9,441 nucleotides of DNA, from contig JABHFC010000429.1 in NCBI GenBank assembly GCA_018676275.1, positions 1-9,441 on the forward strand, read 5' to 3'. Under the pieces are notes generated by a model. That model did not search any database, was not told the origin of the DNA, and saw only the letters and a program-made list of their open reading frames with translations. Positions within the stretch are counted from its first letter, which is position 1, and every line of letters begins with the position of its first letter. The position numbers and the translations under genes are program-made. The stretch is from Gammaproteobacteria bacterium (GTDB lineage Bacteria > Pseudomonadota > Gammaproteobacteria > Eutrophobiales > Eutrophobiaceae). This document shows, one piece after another, positions 6,572 through 9,441 of the stretch.

Positions 6572-7345
6572 TTAACGAGCGATGCCACGCTCTGATGCCT
6601 GGATAAATTCAACAAAATCTGTCAAATGAGGATTTCCATTCTCCAGTGCTCGAATTTCTTCCAAAGCATCTTTTAATAACAACCCATCGCGATAGACAGT
6701 TTTATATGCTTTTCTCAATGCATCAATTGATTCAGTAGAAAAACCATGACGTTTTAAACCTTCTCTATTTAAACCACTTGGCTTGGCTGTGTTTCCCGAC
6801 ATCATTACATACGGAGGTACGTCTTTTACTATGACACTGGAAATGGCGGAAAAACTATGTTTACCCATGCGACAAAATTGGTGAACTCCTGTGAACCCTC
6901 CCAGGATTACATGGTCCTCGATGAGCACATGCCCTGCGAGAGTCGTATTATTCGCAAATGTACATTGATTACCAATCAGACAGTCATGAGCTATGTGTAC
7001 ATAAGCCATAACCCAGTTGTCATCACCTAGACGTGTAACACCTCCACCGTGGGCCGTGCCTCGATTGATAGAGCAATATTCACGTATTACATTATTATCA
7101 CCTATTTCAAGTACTGACTCACTTTCACCTTCATACTTCTTATCTTGAGGATCATCACCAATTGAACAAAACTGAAATATCTTGTTATTCCTGCCTATAC
7201 GGGTCGGACCCTTAATTACAACGTGTGGGCCGATCCAACTGCCCTCCCCAATTTCTACTCCGGCACCTATAACGGAATAAGCAGAAATTGTCGCTGTTTC
7301 ACTGATGCGAGCATCAGGATCTACGATAGCACCAGGGGCGATCAA
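6572..7345 (-). CDS. lpxA: UDP-N-acetylglucosamine O-acyltransferase (TTG start)
   Basis: LpxA catalyses the first step of lipid A synthesis, moving a 3-hydroxyacyl chain from acyl carrier protein to the 3-OH of UDP-GlcNAc in the cytoplasm. The 257-residue protein is a left-handed beta-helix trimer subunit: hexapeptide repeats run from about residue 5 to 175, followed by a helical C-terminal domain (GLKRHGFS at 196-203). The catalytic His is H120 in VHIAHDC (E. coli His125); H117, H139 and H155 align with E. coli His122, His144 and His160. The position aligned with E. coli Gly173, the acyl-chain ruler, is Ile168. The start is TTG at 7345-7343: the frame has a stop 11 codons upstream and no ATG or GTG in between, and the TTG start aligns with the E. 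coli N-terminus. It overlaps the fabZ stop as TTGA. Confidence 0.97.
   Translation of the reverse strand: MIAPGAIVDPDARISETATISAYSVIGAGVEIGEGSWIGPHVVIKGPTRIGRNNKIFQFCSIGDDPQDKKYEGESESVLEIGDNNVIREYCSINRGTAHGGGVTRLGDDNWVMAYVHIAHDCLIGNQCTFANNTTLAGHVLIEDHVILGGFTGVHQFCRMGKHSFSAISSVIVKDVPPYVMMSGNTAKPSGLNREGLKRHGFSTESIDALRKAYKTVYRDGLLLKDALEEIRALENGNPHLTDFVEFIQASERGIAR
7342..7345 (-). other. fabZ stop / lpxA start overlap (TTGA)
   Basis: Read on the minus strand, TTGA holds the lpxA start TTG (7345-7343) and the fabZ stop TGA (7344-7342). This is the TTG form of the common ATGA junction. With no Shine-Dalgarno visible before it (AGCGGACCCCCAATC), lpxA translation most likely depends on ribosomes finishing fabZ. 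That would tie LpxA output to FabZ output and keep it low. The overlap is directly visible; the coupling is inferred. Confidence 0.75.
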
Positions 7346-7791
7346 GATTGGGGGTCCGCTATAGTTGTCATCAACTCAGCTGAAGCTACCAGCTTGTCAT
7401 CAACTTTGGCGGTTGTAGAAAATTTCCAGATATTGCGTTTGACGGTAACAAAATTCACTTGCAGTACAAGTTGATCACCAGGCCCCACCGTTTGTCGAAA
7501 CCTTGCCTTATCAACACCTACAAGATAATAAAGAATATCATCATCCATACCACCTTTAATCGCCAATTCTCCATATAATGCTGTAGCTTGCGCCATGGCT
7601 TCAATAATTAACACACCCGGCATAATCGGTTGTGTTGGAAAATGCCCCTGAAAAAAAGGTTCATTCACCGTTACATTTTTAATTGCTTTAAGGTACACCC
7701 CCGATTCAAATTCGGTCACTTTATCAACCAGTAAAAACGGATAGCGGTGCGGCAGCACCTTCTTGATTTGATTTATATTAAGTATGGTCAT
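7342..7791 (-). CDS. fabZ: 3-hydroxyacyl-[acyl-carrier-protein] dehydratase FabZ
   Basis: FabZ dehydrates 3-hydroxyacyl-ACP to trans-2-enoyl-ACP in type II fatty acid elongation. It competes with LpxA and LpxD for the 3-hydroxyacyl-ACP pool, which explains its place between their genes. The 149-residue hot-dog fold protein has LPHRYPFLLVD at 13-23, the GHFPTQPIMPGVLIIEAMAQ block at 49-68 with catalytic His50 and Glu64, and DKARFRQTVGPGDQL further on. The length is usual for the family, and nothing suggests the FabA isomerase form. The ATG at 7791 lies 18 bp after the lpxD stop, without a clear ribosome binding site (TGAATAAAACCC). The stop codon overlaps the lpxA start. Confidence 0.98.
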   Translation of the reverse strand: MTILNINQIKKVLPHRYPFLLVDKVTEFESGVYLKAIKNVTVNEPFFQGHFPTQPIMPGVLIIEAMAQATALYGELAIKGGMDDDILYYLVGVDKARFRQTVGPGDQLVLQVNFVTVKRNIWKFSTTAKVDDKLVASAELMTTIADPQS

Positions 7792-7809
7792 GGGTTTTAT
7801 TCAGGTGCA

Positions 7810-8838
7810 TTAATCAGAGCTACTTTCATCAATTCTTTGTTCTAATTGAAGCAGCTTTCTTGTTATTTCATCCAGGTTCCTGAACCTGGCAATATTTTTA
7901 CGCCATTTTGCATTCTCAGTAACAGGAATACCTGATGAATAAATTCCAGCCTTTTTTATAGAATTGGAGACGCCTGACATACCGGTAATAATAACATCAT
8001 CAACCAATTCTATGTGGCCACTAATTGCTGAATGCCCACCTATCATACATCGCTTGCCAATTACCGTACTACCAGCCACCCCTACACAGCCTGCAATGGC
8101 TGTATGTTCGCCTATTTTTACTCCATGACCTATCTGTACCTGATTATCCAGCTTCACTCCGTTTTCGATTACAGTATCAGCCAGTGCCCCCCGGTCAACA
8201 GTTGAGTTGGCGCCGATTTCAACATCATTCGCGATCAATACTGTTCCAATTTGCGGTATTTTCAACCATTCGCCACGATCCTTTACGATTCCAAAGCCAT
8301 CAGCCCCTATCACAACACCGGGGTGTAACAAACCCTTACTGCCAATTCGTGTGCCATCATACAATGTGACATTAGCAACCAGAGTCGTGTTTTCGCCAAC
8401 GACAACATTTTTACCTATGACACAGCCAGGGCCAATTGATGCGTGATCAGCAATTTTACTACCAGCACCAATAACCACATTTGCTCCCACATGAGCGGAA
8501 GTCGAAATTGTAGATTCCTCGCTGACAACTGCACTATTATGAATACCTGGAGTAAAGGTGGATGCTGGATGCATATGCCTTAAGGTTCTGGCAAAGGCAA
8601 GGTAGGGATCGTCACAGACCAGAGTTTGTACATGACAACGCGCTTTATTTTCTGCTGATAAAATCACAGCACAGGCTTTGGTGTCTTTCAGATATTGAAC
8701 ATGCCGTTTATTAGCCAGGAAACTTATTTCATCAGCTTCGGCTGTCTGCAACGGCGACACTCTTCGAATCTTGCTGTCGGGATCTCCGTCTAACTCGGCT
8801 CCAGTAATTTCTGCGATTTCACCGAGTGTGTACTCCAT
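7810..8838 (-). CDS. lpxD: UDP-3-O-acylglucosamine N-acyltransferase
   Basis: LpxD adds the second 3-hydroxyacyl chain, from ACP, to the 2-amino group of UDP-3-O-acyl-glucosamine, the third step of lipid A synthesis. The 342-residue protein (E. coli 341) has an N-terminal uridine-binding domain (about 1-100, with DEISFLANKRHVQYL at 36-50), then a left-handed beta-helix of hexapeptide repeats from about 100 to 300, and an acidic C-terminal helix. The catalytic His is H238 in QVQIGHGVKIG (E. coli His239); GADGFGIVKDRG at 178-189 is the conserved loop before the active site. The ATG at 8838 fits homologue N-termini but has no Shine-Dalgarno (CTGTTAAATCTT precedes it). Upstream is a 152-bp gap with four 31-bp repeats, where E. 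coli has almost no space between skp and lpxD. Confidence 0.98.
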   Translation of the reverse strand: MEYTLGEIAEITGAELDGDPDSKIRRVSPLQTAEADEISFLANKRHVQYLKDTKACAVILSAENKARCHVQTLVCDDPYLAFARTLRHMHPASTFTPGIHNSAVVSEESTISTSAHVGANVVIGAGSKIADHASIGPGCVIGKNVVVGENTTLVANVTLYDGTRIGSKGLLHPGVVIGADGFGIVKDRGEWLKIPQIGTVLIANDVEIGANSTVDRGALADTVIENGVKLDNQVQIGHGVKIGEHTAIAGCVGVAGSTVIGKRCMIGGHSAISGHIELVDDVIITGMSGVSNSIKKAGIYSSGIPVTENAKWRKNIARFRNLDEITRKLLQLEQRIDESSSD

Positions 8839-8843
8839 AAGAT

Positions 8844-8867
8844 TTAACAGTTTTTAAGATTTGCCAT
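8844..8867 (-). other. possible 7-codon leader ORF ending 5 nt before lpxD
   Basis: The ATG in the last repeat unit opens MANLKNC and stops at TAA (8846-8844), five bases before the lpxD ATG. A ribosome finishing this frame could restart at lpxD, which lacks its own Shine-Dalgarno. The short ORF itself has no ribosome binding site, and its presence follows from the repeat sequence, so this is only a candidate. Confidence 0.2.
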
Positions 8868-8981
8868 TCAAAAAATCAACCACGGTATAATGTGCCATTC
8901 GAAAAATTAACAACGGTAAGATTTGCCATGCAAAAGATTAACTACGGCGCGACGTGCCATTCAAAAGATCCACCACGGTAA
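8858..8981. repeat. four tandem copies of a 31-bp repeat between skp and lpxD
   Basis: TGCCAT(T/G)C occurs at 8862, 8893, 8924 and 8955, exactly 31 bp apart each time. The four units (8858-8888, 8889-8919, 8920-8950, 8951-8981) follow one plan on the plus strand: GATKTGCCATTC, then AAAARATYAAC, then MACGGTAA. The copies are imperfect and abut with no spacers, so this is a tandem repeat and not a CRISPR array. The period is not a multiple of 3, so the array does not encode a repeated protein. It fills 124 of the 152 bp between skp and lpxD. A degenerate partial copy may continue toward the lpxD start (AAGATTTAAC at 8839-8848). On the transcribed strand every unit contains an ATG. Origin and function are unknown; it may be a replication-slippage product, and it could change lpxD leader length between strains. 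Confidence 0.9.
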
Positions 8982-8990
8982 TTCTGATTC

Positions 8991-9441
8991 TTACTTACCA
9001 GCCTTCTTATTAAGGTGATCAATAACTATTTTTGATATGTCTGCTTTGGCACTTGCGAAAATCACGCCTTCACTTAAGATTAAATCAAAACCACTTTCCT
9101 TAGCTACTACATTTATCGCATCGACAATTTCTTTTTGAATTTTTGCAATTTCTTCATTACGTCTGAACGTAAGATCTTCTCTGAACTCATCCTGACTACG
9201 TTTCAAATCACGTCGCTGATTGACAATATCGCGCTCCAGCTTTTTCCTTTCGGTCTCGCTCATTATTGCGGCATCTTTGGTCAACCTGTCTTCAAGTTCT
9301 TTTAGTTTCTTTTGCGAGGCAACCAATTCTCGATCTCTAGGAGCAAATTCCTTTTCTATTTGCTTACGCATTTTTTCAGCCTGTGGCGACTGTTCCAGAA
9401 TTCTTATCGCATTGACTACTCCAATTTTATAATCATCTGCG
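8991..9441 (-). CDS. skp: periplasmic chaperone Skp/OmpH, 5' end cut by window edge
   Basis: Skp is a trimeric periplasmic chaperone that holds unfolded outer membrane proteins on their way to the Bam complex. The visible 149 codons begin ADDYKIGVVNAIRILEQSPQ, which looks like the mature N-terminus right after signal peptide cleavage (E. coli Skp matures at ADKIAIVN). The signal peptide and true start therefore lie upstream, outside the window, and the internal Met codon at 9371 is not the start. A long, charged coiled coil follows (roughly from REL at codon 37 to about codon 105; KKLKELEDRL, RKKLERDIVNQRRDLKRSQDEF) and forms the tentacles. The strand region SGFDLILSEGVIFASAKADISKIVIDHLNKK then closes the body domain. 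bamA would normally precede it. The TAA stop at 8991 is followed by the repeat array, not directly by lpxD. Confidence 0.93.
   Translation of the reverse strand, partial: ADDYKIGVVNAIRILEQSPQAEKMRKQIEKEFAPRDRELVASQKKLKELEDRLTKDAAIMSETERKKLERDIVNQRRDLKRSQDEFREDLTFRRNEEIAKIQKEIVDAINVVAKESGFDLILSEGVIFASAKADISKIVIDHLNKKAGK

Noticed and set aside
8025..8369. Plus-strand open frame of 114 codons opposite lpxD
   Set aside because: It is antisense to the conserved beta-helix of lpxD. The proline/glutamine/leucine-rich translation mirrors the hexapeptide repeat codons and matches no known family.
8861..8891. Plus-strand promoter in the repeat array (TTGCCA at 8861-8866, TATAAT at 8886-8891)
   Set aside because: The -10 hexamer is perfect, but the spacer is 19 bp, it exists at only one repeat junction, and it would point into skp antisense. 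Not enough to call a promoter.
8851..8913. Minus-strand promoter for lpxD (TTGATT at 8879-8874 with TAAAAA at 8856-8851; TTGTTA at 8913-8908 with TATACC at 8889-8884)
   Set aside because: Both pairs match only four of six bases in each box, which is common by chance in AT-rich DNA; the first would leave almost no leader before the ATG.
8858..8981. CRISPR array
   Set aside because: The 31-bp units abut directly with no unique spacers, have diverged from each other, and no cas gene is in the window.
8991..9371. skp starting at the ATG at 9371
   Set aside because: The frame is open upstream to the window edge and encodes ADDYKIGVVNA, the mature Skp N-terminus, so this Met is internal and the gene is simply cut by the window.

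Overview
This window is a chromosomal segment from a gammaproteobacterium. It carries the conserved outer-membrane/lipid A gene block in the order skp-lpxD-fabZ-lpxA-lpxB-rnhB-dnaE, all on the minus strand. This order and the DnaE sequence (an E. coli-type Pol III alpha with a degenerate PHP site and an internal QDDMF clamp motif) match the enterobacterial/pseudomonad arrangement. The genus cannot be decided from the sequence. Base composition looks moderate to AT-rich in the operon, and the resident genes have almost no recognisable Shine-Dalgarno sequences.

Layout, in transcription order (right to left). The 3' three quarters of skp (periplasmic chaperone; the signal peptide lies outside the window) is followed by a 152-bp gap. 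Four tandem copies of a 31-bp repeat fill most of that gap. Then come lpxD, fabZ, lpxA (TTG start overlapping the fabZ stop), lpxB, rnhB and dnaE, with small gaps of 9 to 50 bp or a 4-bp overlap. LpxA, LpxD and LpxB catalyse the first, third and fourth steps of lipid A synthesis. FabZ feeds fatty acid elongation from the same hydroxyacyl-ACP pool that LpxA and LpxD draw on. RnhB and DnaE are replication and repair enzymes that share the operon.

The left end is a mobile-element hot spot. A complete IS5-family element (about 1.15 kb, 21-bp perfect terminal inverted repeats, one intact DDE transposase) abuts the dnaE stop codon so closely that the last base of the stop is the first base of the element. 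About 16 bp further on is the terminus of a second, unrelated IS3-family element, whose orfA begins and runs off the window. The gene usually found after dnaE in this block, accA, is therefore displaced or lost from this position.

No new multi-gene system is visible. The items most worth a second look are the 31-bp repeat array inserted into the skp-lpxD junction (each unit carries an ATG and a short overlapping reading frame), the double IS breakpoint at the end of dnaE, and a bulky residue at the acyl-chain ruler position of LpxA.
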